Shown: positions 26,173 through 35,767 of the stretch, one piece after another
Position numbering within the stretch: position 1 is the first letter of the stretch
How the letters are laid out: the number at the start of each line of letters is the position of its first letter
Source: AWTP1-13 sp033764875
GTDB lineage: Bacteria; Pseudomonadota; Alphaproteobacteria; Rhizobiales; Hyphomicrobiaceae
NCBI GenBank assembly: GCA_033764875.1
Contig: JANRIO010000102.1
Span: 1-64,000, forward strand
Direction of reading: 5' to 3'
Length of the DNA: 64,000 nt
Position numbers and translations under genes: made by a program
The notes under the pieces: model-generated
Seen by the model: the letters and a program-made list of their open reading frames with translations, nothing else
Database searches by the model: none
Told to the model about the DNA's origin: nothing

Positions 26173-27120
26173 CTAGTAGCCCCGCGCGCGATCCACCACG
26201 TTCTCCAACGGCTTGCCCGATCGCAGCAGGTCGATCTGCCGCACCGCGTAGCGCGCGATCGCAGCCGGCGCGCTCTCCGCCGCGTTGTGCGGCGTCACGA
26301 CGACGCGCGGGTGGCTCCAGAATGGGCTCTCGGCGGGCAGCGGCTCCGTCTCGAACACGTCGAGCGAGGCCGCATACAGCTCTCCCGCCTCCAGCACCGC
26401 CAGGATGTCCGCGTCGATCTGCAGGCCGCCACGGCCGGCGTTGATCAGCACGGGCCCGGGTAGCAGCGGCGTGCGACCGTTGCGTGAGAGCCTGCGAAAC
26501 AGGCCGCGATTGAGGATGCCGCGCGTCTCGGGCGTCAGCGGCAGGATCACGGCGAGAATATCCGTATCGGCCAGGAAATCGTCGAGCTGCCCATTGCCGG
26601 CAAAGCAGACAACGCCGTCCTGCGCCTTCGGCGTCCGGCTCCACGCCCGCACCTGATAGCCGAGCGCCTTCAGGACCTTGGCGGAAGCCGCACCCAGCAC
26701 GCCGAGCCCCATGATGCCAACCCGCACCTCGTGCGCGGCGGGCTCGGGGATGTAGGTCCAGGTCCGCGTCTCTTGCAGCTTGCGGTACTCCGTCATCCGC
26801 CGGTGATGGTAGAGAACCTGCAGCGTGATGTACTCGGCCATGCGCCCGGTGAGGTCCGGATCGACGAAGCGCGTAAGCGGAACATCCGGCAGCGTCGGAT
26901 CGGCAAGGATCGCATCGACGCCGGCCCCGACCGACACGATCAGCTTCAGGTTGGGCAGGCTGGCGAGCAGCCCCTGCGGCGGCAGCCACACCAGCGCGGC
27001 TTCCACCTCCGCCGGATTGCCGATCTCCGGCGCCACGCGCACGTCGAGGTCGGGCGCCGCCTCCCTGGCATGGGTCGCAAATTGCCGGCCGCGCGCGGTG
27101 GCCGCGATCAGGAGCGCCAT
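26173..27120 (-). CDS. ghrA: Glyoxylate/hydroxypyruvate reductase A-type 2-hydroxyacid dehydrogenase
   Basis: This is a D-isomer-specific 2-hydroxyacid dehydrogenase of 315 residues. The NAD(P)-binding motif is VGIMGLGVLGAASAKVL, with AWSRTPK as cofactor loop. Catalytic segments are INAGRGGLQIDADILAVLEAG and the general-base His in VVVTPHNAAES. It should reduce glyoxylate and hydroxypyruvate. It starts 16 bases after the yejF stop and is probably cotranscribed with the peptide importer, although the functional link is not evident. Confidence 0.88.
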   Translation of the reverse strand: MALLIAATARGRQFATHAREAAPDLDVRVAPEIGNPAEVEAALVWLPPQGLLASLPNLKLIVSVGAGVDAILADPTLPDVPLTRFVDPDLTGRMAEYITLQVLYHHRRMTEYRKLQETRTWTYIPEPAAHEVRVGIMGLGVLGAASAKVLKALGYQVRAWSRTPKAQDGVVCFAGNGQLDDFLADTDILAVILPLTPETRGILNRGLFRRLSRNGRTPLLPGPVLINAGRGGLQIDADILAVLEAGELYAASLDVFETEPLPAESPFWSHPRVVVTPHNAAESAPAAIARYAVRQIDLLRSGKPLENVVDRARGY

Positions 27121-27135
27121 TCTTCCCCCTTCCGC

Positions 27136-28767
27136 TCAGGATCCAAGCGCCGCCCGATTGACGACGGCAAGGTCGAACGCGGCGGCGAGCAGCGCCTTGG
27201 TATAGGCGTGGCGCGGGGACGAAAATACCTCTGCCGCGGGCCCCTCCTCCACCACCTTGCCGTTCTTCATCACCAACACGTAGTTGGCGAGTGCCTTCAC
27301 CACCTTGAGATCGTGGCTGATGAACAGGTACGCGAGCCCGTGCCGCCGCTGCAGGTCGCGGAGCAGGTCGACGATCTGTGCCTGCACCGACATGTCGAGC
27401 GCGCTCGTCGGCTCGTCGAGCAGCACGAACTTGGGCTCGAGCACCATCGCCCGCGCGATCGCGATGCGCTGGCGCTGGCCGCCTGAGAACTCGTGCGGAT
27501 AGCGGTCCTGGTCCTCGGGCTTGAGGCCGACCTCCTTCAGCGCAACGCCGATCCGCCGGCGCCGCTCGTCGAGCTCCATGTCCGTATGCTGGATGGTCAG
27601 GCCTTCCTCGATGATCTGGCCCACCGAGAGGCGCGGCGACAGCGAGCCGTAGGGATCCTGGAACACCACCTGCATCTGCCGCCGCAGCGGCCGCATCTGC
27701 CGGCTGTTGAAGGTGTCGATGCGCTGGCCCACGTACGCGATGGGCCCGTTGGAGCTGATCAGGCGCAGCAGCGCCAGGCCGAGCGTCGTCTTGCCCGAGC
27801 CCGATTCGCCGACCACGGCCACGGTCTCCCCTGCCCGCAGCCGCAGCGTCAGCCCGTCGACGGCCTTGATGTGGTCGACCGTCTTTCGCAGCAGGCCGCG
27901 CTTGATCGGAAACCACACGCGCAGGTCCTCGGTCTCGATCACGACCGGAGCGTTGCTGGAAACCTCCGGCGGCTTGCCCTTGGGCTCCGCCGACAGTAGG
28001 TGCCGCGTATAGGCATGCTTCGGCGCCCGGAATACCGCTTCCGTTGCGCCCTCCTCCACCACCTTGCCCGAGTTCATCACATAGACGCGGTCGGCCATCC
28101 GCCGCACGATGCCCAGATCGTGCGTGATGAGCAGCATCGCCATGCCCGTCTCGCGTTGCAGGCTCTTCAGGAGCTCGAGGATCTGCGCCTGGATCGTCAC
28201 GTCGAGCGCCGTCGTGGGCTCGTCGGCGATCAGGAGATCGGGCTCGTTGGCGAGCGCCATGGCGATCATCACCCGCTGGCGCTGTCCGCCCGAGAGCTGG
28301 TGCGGGTAGGCGCCGAGCCGCTTCTCGGGCTCGGTAAGGCCGACCTTGTTCAACAGCTCGATCACCCGCGCCCGCACCCCGGCGTCGTCGAGGCGGGAGT
28401 GCAGCTTCATGATCTCGCCCACCTGCTTCTCGATCGTGTGCAGCGGGTTGAGCGAGGTCATGGGCTCCTGGAACACGATCGAGATCTTGCCGCCGCGGAT
28501 GTCGCGCAGCGTCGACTCGGGCGCCTTCGCAAGGTCGGTGTCGCCGAAGAGGATCTCGCCCGAGGGATGCGATGCCGACGGCGGCAGCAGCCGCATGATC
28601 GACAGCGCCGACACGGTCTTGCCGGAGCCCGATTCGCCCACCAGCGCCACGATCTCTCCCTTGGCGACGTGGAACGAGACGCCGCTGACGGCGTCGACCG
28701 CGTGCTCGCCCGCGCCGAACCGGATCGACAGGTCGCGCACGTCGACGAGTGGCTGCTTTCCGACCAT
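27136..28767 (-). CDS. yejF: Peptide ABC transporter, dual ATP-binding protein
   Basis: This 543-residue protein has two complete ABC domains. The first has Walker A GESGSGKT at 44-51, signature LSGGQRQRVMIA and the DEPTTALD Walker B. The second has GESGSGKT near residue 315, signature FSGGQRQRIAIA and DEPTSALD. It energises the YejABEF importer for oligopeptides and microcin-C-like peptides. The start ATG 28767 (MVGKQPLVDVRDLS) is set by the family; the frame stays open far upstream only by chance. It is the last transporter gene of the operon. Confidence 0.95.
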   Translation of the reverse strand: MVGKQPLVDVRDLSIRFGAGEHAVDAVSGVSFHVAKGEIVALVGESGSGKTVSALSIMRLLPPSASHPSGEILFGDTDLAKAPESTLRDIRGGKISIVFQEPMTSLNPLHTIEKQVGEIMKLHSRLDDAGVRARVIELLNKVGLTEPEKRLGAYPHQLSGGQRQRVMIAMALANEPDLLIADEPTTALDVTIQAQILELLKSLQRETGMAMLLITHDLGIVRRMADRVYVMNSGKVVEEGATEAVFRAPKHAYTRHLLSAEPKGKPPEVSSNAPVVIETEDLRVWFPIKRGLLRKTVDHIKAVDGLTLRLRAGETVAVVGESGSGKTTLGLALLRLISSNGPIAYVGQRIDTFNSRQMRPLRRQMQVVFQDPYGSLSPRLSVGQIIEEGLTIQHTDMELDERRRRIGVALKEVGLKPEDQDRYPHEFSGGQRQRIAIARAMVLEPKFVLLDEPTSALDMSVQAQIVDLLRDLQRRHGLAYLFISHDLKVVKALANYVLVMKNGKVVEEGPAAEVFSSPRHAYTKALLAAAFDLAVVNRAALGS

Positions 28768-28775
28768 GCCCTGCC

Positions 28776-29999
28776 TCACCGGAACGTCTTGCGCGGATCG
28801 AGGGCGTCGCGCACCGCCTCGCCGATGAAGATCAGTAGGCTGAGCAGCAGCGCGATCGAGACGAACGCCATGATGCCGAGCCATGGCGCCTGCAGGTTGG
28901 CCTTGCCCTGCGCCAGGAGCTCGCCCAGCGACGGCGAGCCCGGCGGCAGTCCGAGCCCGAGGAAGTCGAGCGCCGTCAGCGCCGTGATCGATCCCGACAG
29001 CTTGAACGGCAGGAACGTCAGCGTGGCCACCATCGCATTGGGCAGGAGGTGCTTGAACATGATGCGCGCGTCCGACAGCCCCAGCGCCTTGGCGGCGCGG
29101 ATGTACTCGAAGTTGCGTCCGCGCAGGAACTCGGCGCGCACCACGCCGACGAGATACACCCAGTTGAACACGAGCAGCACGCCGAGCAGCGTCCAGAAGC
29201 CCGGCGTCAGCACCGACGAGATGATGATCAGCACGATCATCACCGGGATCGACGACCAGATCTCGAGGAACCGCTGGAACACCAGGTCGACACGGCCGCC
29301 GAAGTAGCCCTGCACCGCACCCGCCGTGACCCCGACGATGGAGGAGAAGATGGTCAGCAGGATGCCGAACAGCACCGAGACCCGGAAGCCGTAGATCAGC
29401 CGCGCCAGCACGTCGCGGCCCTGGTCGTCCGTGCCGAGCCAGTTGCGGTTGCCGATGGCGTGGTAGCGCGCCAGCTGCTCGGGGCTGGCCTCGCACAGCA
29501 GCTTGGAGGTCATCCACGGCGCCGGCCGCGGGAAGCCCAGGCACTCGCCCTTGGCGTTCTTGAAGCCCGGGCTGTCCTTGTTGATCGACTGGTAGGAGTA
29601 GCTGATCGGCGGCCAGATCGCCCAGCCGTTCTTCTCGATCTCGTCGAGGATGACGGGGTCCTTGTAGTCCGTGACCGCGAGGAAGCCGCCGAACTTGGAT
29701 TCCGGATAGTCGACGAGGACCGGGAACAGCACCTCGCCCTTGTAGACGGCGACGATCGGCTTGTCGTTGGCTAGGAACTCGGCAAACAGCGTCAGCACGA
29801 ACAGGATGAGGAACACGACGAGGCTGTAGTAGCCGCGCCGGTTCGCCTTGAAGTTCCGCCACCGGCGCTTGTTGAGCGGGGACAGCCTGGCGGCCGCGAT
29901 GCGGCCCGACAGCTTCGCGATGCGCCCGCCGACCGACGCGGCGGCGCTGGCACCGCTCTCCCGCGCCGCGATCAGGCTTTGCCGCAGGCGCGTGTCCAT
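28776..29999 (-). CDS. yejE: Peptide ABC transporter permease YejE
   Basis: The 407-residue inner-membrane permease has six predicted helices. It carries an N-terminal SLIAARESG to LSPLNKRRWRNFKANRRGYYSL segment typical of YejE, a periplasmic loop with SKFGGFLAVTDYKDP, and the EAA-type loop region AKALGLSDARIMFKHLLPN. The N-terminal ~45 residues are a slightly extended basic tail. It pairs with YejB; the two stops/starts are separated by only a few bases. Confidence 0.94.
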   Translation of the reverse strand: MDTRLRQSLIAARESGASAAASVGGRIAKLSGRIAAARLSPLNKRRWRNFKANRRGYYSLVVFLILFVLTLFAEFLANDKPIVAVYKGEVLFPVLVDYPESKFGGFLAVTDYKDPVILDEIEKNGWAIWPPISYSYQSINKDSPGFKNAKGECLGFPRPAPWMTSKLLCEASPEQLARYHAIGNRNWLGTDDQGRDVLARLIYGFRVSVLFGILLTIFSSIVGVTAGAVQGYFGGRVDLVFQRFLEIWSSIPVMIVLIIISSVLTPGFWTLLGVLLVFNWVYLVGVVRAEFLRGRNFEYIRAAKALGLSDARIMFKHLLPNAMVATLTFLPFKLSGSITALTALDFLGLGLPPGSPSLGELLAQGKANLQAPWLGIMAFVSIALLLSLLIFIGEAVRDALDPRKTFR

Positions 30000-30002
30000 G
30001 CC

Positions 30003-31109
30003 TCAGACCTCGCGCGTCTCGAAGTCGATCCGGGGATCGACGAGTGTGTACACGAAGTCGGAGACGAGGTTCACCACGAGCCCGAGCAGCGAGAAGATGT
30101 ACAGCGTCGCGAACACCACCGGGTAGTCCCGGTTGATCGTGCTCTCGAAGCTGAGCAGGCCGAGCCCGTCGAGCGAGAAGATCGTCTCGATCAGCAGCGC
30201 GCCGGTAAAGAAGGCGTGGATGAACGCCCCGGGAAAGCCGGCGATGATCAGCAGCATGGCATTGCGGAACACGTGCCCGTAGAGGACCTGGGATTCGCCG
30301 AGCCCCTTGGCCTTCGCCGTCATCACGTACTGCTTGCGGATCTCGTCCAGGAACGAGTTGCGCGTGAGGAAGGTCATGGTCGTGAAGGCGCCGAGCGACA
30401 TGGCGATGATCGGCAGCGTCAGGTGCCAGAAATAGTCGGCGATCTTGCCCGCCATCGAGAAATTCGCAAACCCTTCCGAGGTCAACCCTCGCGAGGGAAA
30501 CCACTGCAGGAACGAGCCGCCGGCGAACAGCACCAGCAGCAGCACCGCGAACAGGAAGCCCGGGATCGCGTAGCCGATCACCAGCACGCCCGACGTCCAC
30601 GTGTCGAACCGCTCGCCGTCGTGCACCGCCTTGCGGATGCCGAGGGGGATCGAGATGAGGTAGGTGAGCAGCGTCATCCATATGCCGAGCGAGATCGACA
30701 CCGGCAGCTTCTCCTTGATCAGCTGCATCACGGATATGTCGCGGAAGTAGCTCTTGCCGAAGTCGAACAGCAGGAAGTTCTTCATCATCAGGAAGAAGCG
30801 CTCGTAGGCCGGCTTGTCGAAGCCGAACTGCTTCTCCAGCTGCTTGATGAACTCCGGATCCAGCCCCTGCGCGCCGCGGTACTTCGAGCTGGCCTCGCTG
30901 CCGCCCCGCCCGGCGTCGCGTGCGGACATGCTGTCGCCGGAGCCGCCGCCGATGCGTGCCGTCGCGCCCACGTCGTTGCCGCTGATCTGCGCGATCACCC
31001 GCTCCACCGGCCCGCCCGGCGCGAACTGGATGATGACGAAGCTGATCAGCATGATCCCGAACAGCGTCGGGATGATCAGCAGCACGCGCTTCAGGAGGTA
31101 TGCGGCCAT
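30003..31109 (-). CDS. yejB: Peptide ABC transporter permease YejB
   Basis: The permease has 368 residues from ATG 31109 (MAAYLLKRVLLIIPTLFG). After the first helix comes a periplasmic section with GDSMSARDAGRGGSE. Five further helices follow, and the EAA loop reads TAKAKGLGESQVLYGHVFRN. Upstream in-frame codons overlap the binding-protein gene and were rejected. It ends four bases before yejE. Confidence 0.94.
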   Translation of the reverse strand: MAAYLLKRVLLIIPTLFGIMLISFVIIQFAPGGPVERVIAQISGNDVGATARIGGGSGDSMSARDAGRGGSEASSKYRGAQGLDPEFIKQLEKQFGFDKPAYERFFLMMKNFLLFDFGKSYFRDISVMQLIKEKLPVSISLGIWMTLLTYLISIPLGIRKAVHDGERFDTWTSGVLVIGYAIPGFLFAVLLLVLFAGGSFLQWFPSRGLTSEGFANFSMAGKIADYFWHLTLPIIAMSLGAFTTMTFLTRNSFLDEIRKQYVMTAKAKGLGESQVLYGHVFRNAMLLIIAGFPGAFIHAFFTGALLIETIFSLDGLGLLSFESTINRDYPVVFATLYIFSLLGLVVNLVSDFVYTLVDPRIDFETREV

Positions 31110-31120
31110 GGTGAGGGGTC

Positions 31121-32974
31121 TCAGTTGGGCTTGAGCTTCGCTGCCTTCTCGGGGTCGAACCACCATGTGTCCAGCTCGCCGAGCGCGTACTTGGGCTTCT
31201 TCCCGGGTCGCGAGAACTTGTCCCAATACGCCACCGTGTGCGAGGCCTTGAACCACTGCGGAACCATGAAGTGGGTGGCCCTGAGCACGCGGTCGAGCGC
31301 CCGCATCGCCGTGTCGAGCTCCTTGCGGCTCTTGGCGTTGACGGCATGCTCGATCAGCCGGTCGATGGCTGGATCGGCGACGCCGGAGATGTTCGGGCTG
31401 CCCTCCGTGGCCGCCGCCTCCGAGCCGAACAGGATGCGCAGCTCCGGGCCCGGCGTCAGCGACATCACGTAGCGCCGGCTGGCGATGTCGAAATCGAAGG
31501 ATTTCATCCGCCGCTCGTACTGCGCCGGATCCACCCGGCGCAGGCTCGCGTCGATGCCGAGCGCGGTGAGGTTCTTCACGTAGTTGCCGAGAATGCGCTC
31601 GGTCGTCGGGTCGCTGTACAGGAACTCGACGCCGAGCACCTCGCCTTGCGCGTTGACGCGCTTGCTCCCCTTGACCGCCCAGCCCGCCTCCTCGAGCAGC
31701 TTGGAGGCTGCCAGCAGCAGACCGCGGTCGAACTCGTTCCCGTCGCTGGCGGGGGGCACGTAGGCTTCCTCGAACACGGCCGCCGGCAGCTTGTCCCGCA
31801 GCGGCTCGAGCAGCGCCAACTCATCGGCGCCCGGCTTGCTCCGCGCCTTCATGTCGGAGTTCTCGAACATCGAGGCGCTGCGCTTGTACTGCCCGTAGAA
31901 GAGATGCTTGCTGGCCCATTCGAAGTTGAAGGCGTAGTCGAGCGCGCGGCGCACCCGGGCGTCCTTGAATTTCGCCTTGCGCATGTTGATGAAGAAGCCC
32001 TGCGCGCCGGACGGCCGCTCGTCGGGAAGCGTCACGCGCAGCAGTCGTTTCTCGCTGACGGCCGGCACGTCGTAGGCCGTGGCCCAGTCCCGCGCCGTGA
32101 ACTCCTCGCGGAAGTCGAACTCTCCGCCCTTCAGCGCTTCCAGCGCGAGGCTGCGCTCGGCGAAGTACTCGTAGCGCACCTCGTCGAAATTGTAGCGGCC
32201 GCGATTGATCGGCAGGTCCTTGGCCCAATAGTCCGCCCGCCGCTTGTAGCTGACGAACTTGCCCTGCTGGTGGTCGCCGATCAGGTAAGGCCCCGATCCG
32301 AGGGGCGGCTCCAGCGTCGTCTCCTCGAAGTTGCGGGTTGCATAATAGGCCTTGGACAGGATCGGCAGCGTCGCCACCACCATCGGCAGGTCGCGCACCA
32401 GCCCGCCCCGGAAGCTGTAGCGCACGCTACCGCCGTCGAGCGCCTCGACGCCCGTCACGTCCGCCAGCACCTGCCGGATGCCGGGGTGCCCCTTCTGCTT
32501 CAGGGTCTCGAAGGTGAACACGACGTCGGCGCTCGTCAGCGCGCTGCCGTCCGAGAATCGGGCCTCGGGCCGCATCTTGAAGGTCACGGACATCCTGTCC
32601 GCCGCCACCTCCGCGCTATGGGCGACGAGGCCGTACACGGCATCGGGCTCGTCCGGCGACCGCTCCATCAGGCTGTCGAAAAGCAGGCTGAGGCCCTGCG
32701 CCTTGTCGCCCTTGAGGATGTGCGGATTGAAGGTGTTGAAGGTCGTGACCGCGCTCGAGCCGACGAGCCTGAACCGCCCGCCTTTCGGCGCGTTCGGATT
32801 GACGAAGTCGTAGTGTGCGAAGTCGGCCGGGTATTTCAGCTCGCCGAACACCGACAGCCCGTGTCGCGGCTCCGCCGCCGCCGGCTGCGCGGCCGCCAAG
32901 ATCGCCAGCATCCCCAGCACCGCGAGCAGGGTTGTGTGCAACATCTTGCACGCGTCGGAACGGTTGGTCGGCAT
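31121..32974 (-). CDS. yejA: Peptide ABC transporter substrate-binding protein (proximal copy)
   Basis: The 617-residue SBP_bac_5 protein has a signal peptide ending near PAAAEP. Mature sequence includes YPADFAHYDFVNPNAPKGGR, FDSLMERSPDEPDAVYG and a late IDRLIEHAV region. It delivers peptides to YejBE. It starts at ATG 32974 with an AGGAAA ten bases upstream; a second ATG at 32944 would give a shorter signal peptide. A paralog lies directly upstream, ending 14 bases before it. Confidence 0.93.
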   Translation of the reverse strand: MPTNRSDACKMLHTTLLAVLGMLAILAAAQPAAAEPRHGLSVFGELKYPADFAHYDFVNPNAPKGGRFRLVGSSAVTTFNTFNPHILKGDKAQGLSLLFDSLMERSPDEPDAVYGLVAHSAEVAADRMSVTFKMRPEARFSDGSALTSADVVFTFETLKQKGHPGIRQVLADVTGVEALDGGSVRYSFRGGLVRDLPMVVATLPILSKAYYATRNFEETTLEPPLGSGPYLIGDHQQGKFVSYKRRADYWAKDLPINRGRYNFDEVRYEYFAERSLALEALKGGEFDFREEFTARDWATAYDVPAVSEKRLLRVTLPDERPSGAQGFFINMRKAKFKDARVRRALDYAFNFEWASKHLFYGQYKRSASMFENSDMKARSKPGADELALLEPLRDKLPAAVFEEAYVPPASDGNEFDRGLLLAASKLLEEAGWAVKGSKRVNAQGEVLGVEFLYSDPTTERILGNYVKNLTALGIDASLRRVDPAQYERRMKSFDFDIASRRYVMSLTPGPELRILFGSEAAATEGSPNISGVADPAIDRLIEHAVNAKSRKELDTAMRALDRVLRATHFMVPQWFKASHTVAYWDKFSRPGKKPKYALGELDTWWFDPEKAAKLKPN

Positions 32975-32987
32975 CAGGGGGCGTTTC

Positions 32988-34847
32988 CTATTGAGTGTCA
33001 GACAGTCGCTTGGCCGCCGCGCTGTCCCACCACCAGACTTGATTGAACGTCGCCCCGCGCAGCGGCAACTTCGCCGGCCGGCCGAACTTGTCCCAGTAGG
33101 CGATCCATTCGAAGGGCAGGTCCCACTGCGGCACCACGTAGGTGTTCCACAGCAGCACCCGGTCGAGCGCCCGCGTGACGGCGACGAGCTCGGCCCTGTC
33201 CTTGGCCACGACCAGCCTCTCGATGAGCTTGTCGATGGCCGGGTTCTTGATCCCGATCGTATTGCTGCTGCCCTGGTGCGAGGCCGCCTGCGATCCCCAG
33301 AAGTCGCGCTGCTCGTTGCCGGGCGAGATCGACTGGGAGAACTTGTCGACGATGATGTCGAAGTCGAAGCCGTCGACCCTGCGCTGGTATTGCGACACGT
33401 CGACGATGCGCACGGACGCCTTGATGCCGAGCTTCTCGAGGTTGGCCTTGAACGGCTGCACCACGCGCTCGAAGTCCGGCTGCACCAGCAGGAACTCGGC
33501 CGTCAGCTCCTCGCCCTTGGCGTTGACCAGCACCCGGCCCTTCGGCGTCCAGCCGGCCTCGGCAAGCAGCCTCGACGCCATGCCGAGGTTGCGCCGCGCC
33601 TCCTCCTCGCTCCGGTTCTGCGGGTTCTTCCACTCGGTGGTGAACACCTCCGGCGGCACCTCCCCGCGCACCGTCTCCAGGATCTCGAGCTCCCGGCCCG
33701 TCGGCAGGCCTTTCGCCTGCAGCTCGGAGTTTCCGAAGTAGCTGCCGACGCGGACGTACTGGTCGAAGAACAGGTTCTTGTTCGCCCACTCGAAATCGAA
33801 GGCGTAGTTGAATGCCTTGCGCACCCGCGCGTCCTGGAACTGTGGCCGCCGCGTGTTGAAGATGAAGGCCTGCATCGGCGTCACGCCCGACGTCGGGATC
33901 TTGTCGCGCTTCACCGCCCCCTTGCTCACGGCGTCGAAATCGTAGCCGGTGGCCCACGCCTTCGAGCTGCTCTCGCGCCAGTAGTCGATCTGGCCGGACT
34001 TGAAGGCCTCGAACGCCGGCAGCCTGTCGCGGAAATAGGTGACGCTCACCTCGTCGAAGTTCCACTGCCCCTTGGCGACCGGCAGGTCCTTGGCCCACCA
34101 GTCCTTGATCCGCTCGTAGGTGATGCTGCGCCCGGGCTCGAGCTCTTTGATGCGGTAGGGCCCGGCACCCACCGGCACCTCGAGGCTCGACTTCGTAACG
34201 TCGCGCGGCTCGCCGTTGGCGCCCTTGCCCTCCCAGTATGCCTTGGACAGGATCGGCAGCTCGCCGATGATGTGCGGCAGCTCGCGGTTGCCCGCCATGT
34301 CGAAGCGGAACGTGACCTCGTGCTCGCCCGTCTTCTCCGCGCGCGTCGCGTGCTTGAAGTACTGGGCGTAGCTCGGATGGCCGGCCTTCAGCGCCTCGAG
34401 CGAGAACACCACGTCCTCCGGCCGCACCGGCGTCCCGTCGCTGAAGCGCGCCTCGGGCCTCAGCCCGAAGGTCGCCGACGTGAAGTCCTCCGGGAACGAG
34501 ACCCACTCGGCGATCAGGCCGTAGGCGGCGCTCTCCTCGTCCAGGCTGCGCGCCATCAGCGTCGCCTGCATCAGCCCGAGCCGCTGCTCGGGCGTGCCCT
34601 TCATCGTGTAGGCATTGAGCGAATCGAACGTGCCCGTGCCCCAGAGCCTTACGCGGCCGCCCTTGGGCGCATCGGGATTGACCGAATCGAAGTGCCGGAA
34701 GTCCGCCGCGTGCTTGGGCGTCCCGACCAGGGACAGCGCCGTATGCTTGGTGCCGGTCTCGGAGGCCGACGCTTGCGCGGGCAGCCAGGGCAGCGTCAGG
34801 AAGGCGGCGGCGATGAGGAGGCCGTTACGTCTGACAAGCAAACCCAT
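32988..34847 (-). CDS. yejA: Peptide ABC transporter substrate-binding protein (distal copy)
   Basis: The 619-residue paralog of the next gene has a signal peptide (MGLLVRRNGLLIAAAFLTLP, cleavage near ASASE) and the same landmarks: ADFRHFDSVNPDAPKGGR, FDSLNAYTMKGTPEQRLGLMQ and IDKLIERLVVAKDR. It is the first gene of the operon, with a promoter region of ~220 bases shared with the end of the cytochrome c gene. Having two binding proteins for one permease suggests two substrate ranges. No degeneration is seen in either. Confidence 0.93.
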   Translation of the reverse strand: MGLLVRRNGLLIAAAFLTLPWLPAQASASETGTKHTALSLVGTPKHAADFRHFDSVNPDAPKGGRVRLWGTGTFDSLNAYTMKGTPEQRLGLMQATLMARSLDEESAAYGLIAEWVSFPEDFTSATFGLRPEARFSDGTPVRPEDVVFSLEALKAGHPSYAQYFKHATRAEKTGEHEVTFRFDMAGNRELPHIIGELPILSKAYWEGKGANGEPRDVTKSSLEVPVGAGPYRIKELEPGRSITYERIKDWWAKDLPVAKGQWNFDEVSVTYFRDRLPAFEAFKSGQIDYWRESSSKAWATGYDFDAVSKGAVKRDKIPTSGVTPMQAFIFNTRRPQFQDARVRKAFNYAFDFEWANKNLFFDQYVRVGSYFGNSELQAKGLPTGRELEILETVRGEVPPEVFTTEWKNPQNRSEEEARRNLGMASRLLAEAGWTPKGRVLVNAKGEELTAEFLLVQPDFERVVQPFKANLEKLGIKASVRIVDVSQYQRRVDGFDFDIIVDKFSQSISPGNEQRDFWGSQAASHQGSSNTIGIKNPAIDKLIERLVVAKDRAELVAVTRALDRVLLWNTYVVPQWDLPFEWIAYWDKFGRPAKLPLRGATFNQVWWWDSAAAKRLSDTQ

Positions 34848-35010
34848 CGTGGCTCAACAACTCCGGGGCGAGGGCGGACGAGGCCGCGCACGAGAGGCAG
34901 GGAGGACCTCGCGCCGCGGCGGTTGCAGGACTGCCCGAAGTATGGCCGCCCGGCAACTTTGCGCCAAGTTAATCCTTGGTCATTCGTGCCGCCCCGGGCA
35001 AGACGCCGAA

Positions 35011-35033
35011 CCCGCCCCCGAGGCGGGGGCGGG
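35011..35033 (-). terminator. Hairpin downstream of the cytochrome c gene
   Basis: A 9-base perfect GC stem (CCCGCCCCC / GGGGGCGGG) with a 5-base loop lies ~35 bases after the cytochrome stop. No T-run follows on the minus strand, so it could be a weak terminator or an RNA 3'-end stabiliser. Confidence 0.5.
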
Positions 35034-35068
35034 CTCCGAAAAGATCTTGGAAAGCAAGTAGTTGAGCC

Positions 35069-35614
35069 TTACTTCGGCATCGCGGGAGGCGCGTCGCTCT
35101 GCTTTCCGATGTAGGCGAGGAGGTCGGCGAGCTCGGCGTTATCCTTGATGCCCGCGAACGCCATCCGGTTGCCCGGCGCCGCCGCCTTCGGATCGTGCAG
35201 GTATTCCGCCAGCTTGTCCCAGCTCCAGTCGCCCCCGTGCTTCTTCATGGCCTCGGAGAAGTTGAAGCCCTCGTGCACGGCGACCTTGCGGTTCACCACG
35301 CCGTAGAGATTGGGGCCGACCAGGTTCTTTCCGCCCTTGTCGATGGTGTGGCACTGCAGGCAGCGCTTGAACACGTCCTTGCCGCCCTCCGCGCTCGCCT
35401 TCGGCAGCAGCCCGAGCACGTCCGCGACCTTGAACTCCGCCGCCGGCGCCGCCGGTCCGGGGGAAGCGGGGCCTTCCGTGATCGGCAGCGCCCACCCCGC
35501 CTTTTCGGGCTTGTGCTCGGCGGCCACCACGTCGAGCAGGGTACGGCTGCCGAACATCAGCAGCAGGGCTGCCAGCGCAGCTCCGGCGATCTTGTTGAAT
35601 TCGAAGCTGTCCAT
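35069..35614 (-). CDS. Membrane-anchored cytochrome c (CycM/c552-like)
   Basis: The 181-residue class I cytochrome c has an uncleaved N-terminal membrane anchor (residues ~8-30) and an Ala/Pro linker. The single heme motif CLQCH is at 85-89 and the axial Met at ~151 in NRMAFAG. It faces the periplasm and likely carries electrons between complex III and the terminal oxidase. It is divergent from kdsB-pheA, the arrangement seen for cycM in Bradyrhizobium and relatives. Confidence 0.9.
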   Translation of the reverse strand: MDSFEFNKIAGAALAALLLMFGSRTLLDVVAAEHKPEKAGWALPITEGPASPGPAAPAAEFKVADVLGLLPKASAEGGKDVFKRCLQCHTIDKGGKNLVGPNLYGVVNRKVAVHEGFNFSEAMKKHGGDWSWDKLAEYLHDPKAAAPGNRMAFAGIKDNAELADLLAYIGKQSDAPPAMPK

Positions 35615-35767
35615 CAGCGATTCCCCTGGCGGAGCCTGTCAAGGCATTCCGCAGGCCCCCTTCTTGAGAATGCGCGTCACTATAGGAATTCGCTTCGAGC
35701 TTGCAACCGCCTGCAGGTCCGTTCTACCAGCAGGACCCGAGACGAATTGCCCCAGCATGGAGACAGC

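Noticed and set aside
27136..31347. A 1403-codon open frame on the minus strand
   Set aside because: Only its last 543 codons are a protein (YejF). The rest is an out-of-frame reading of yejE and yejB kept open by high GC content.
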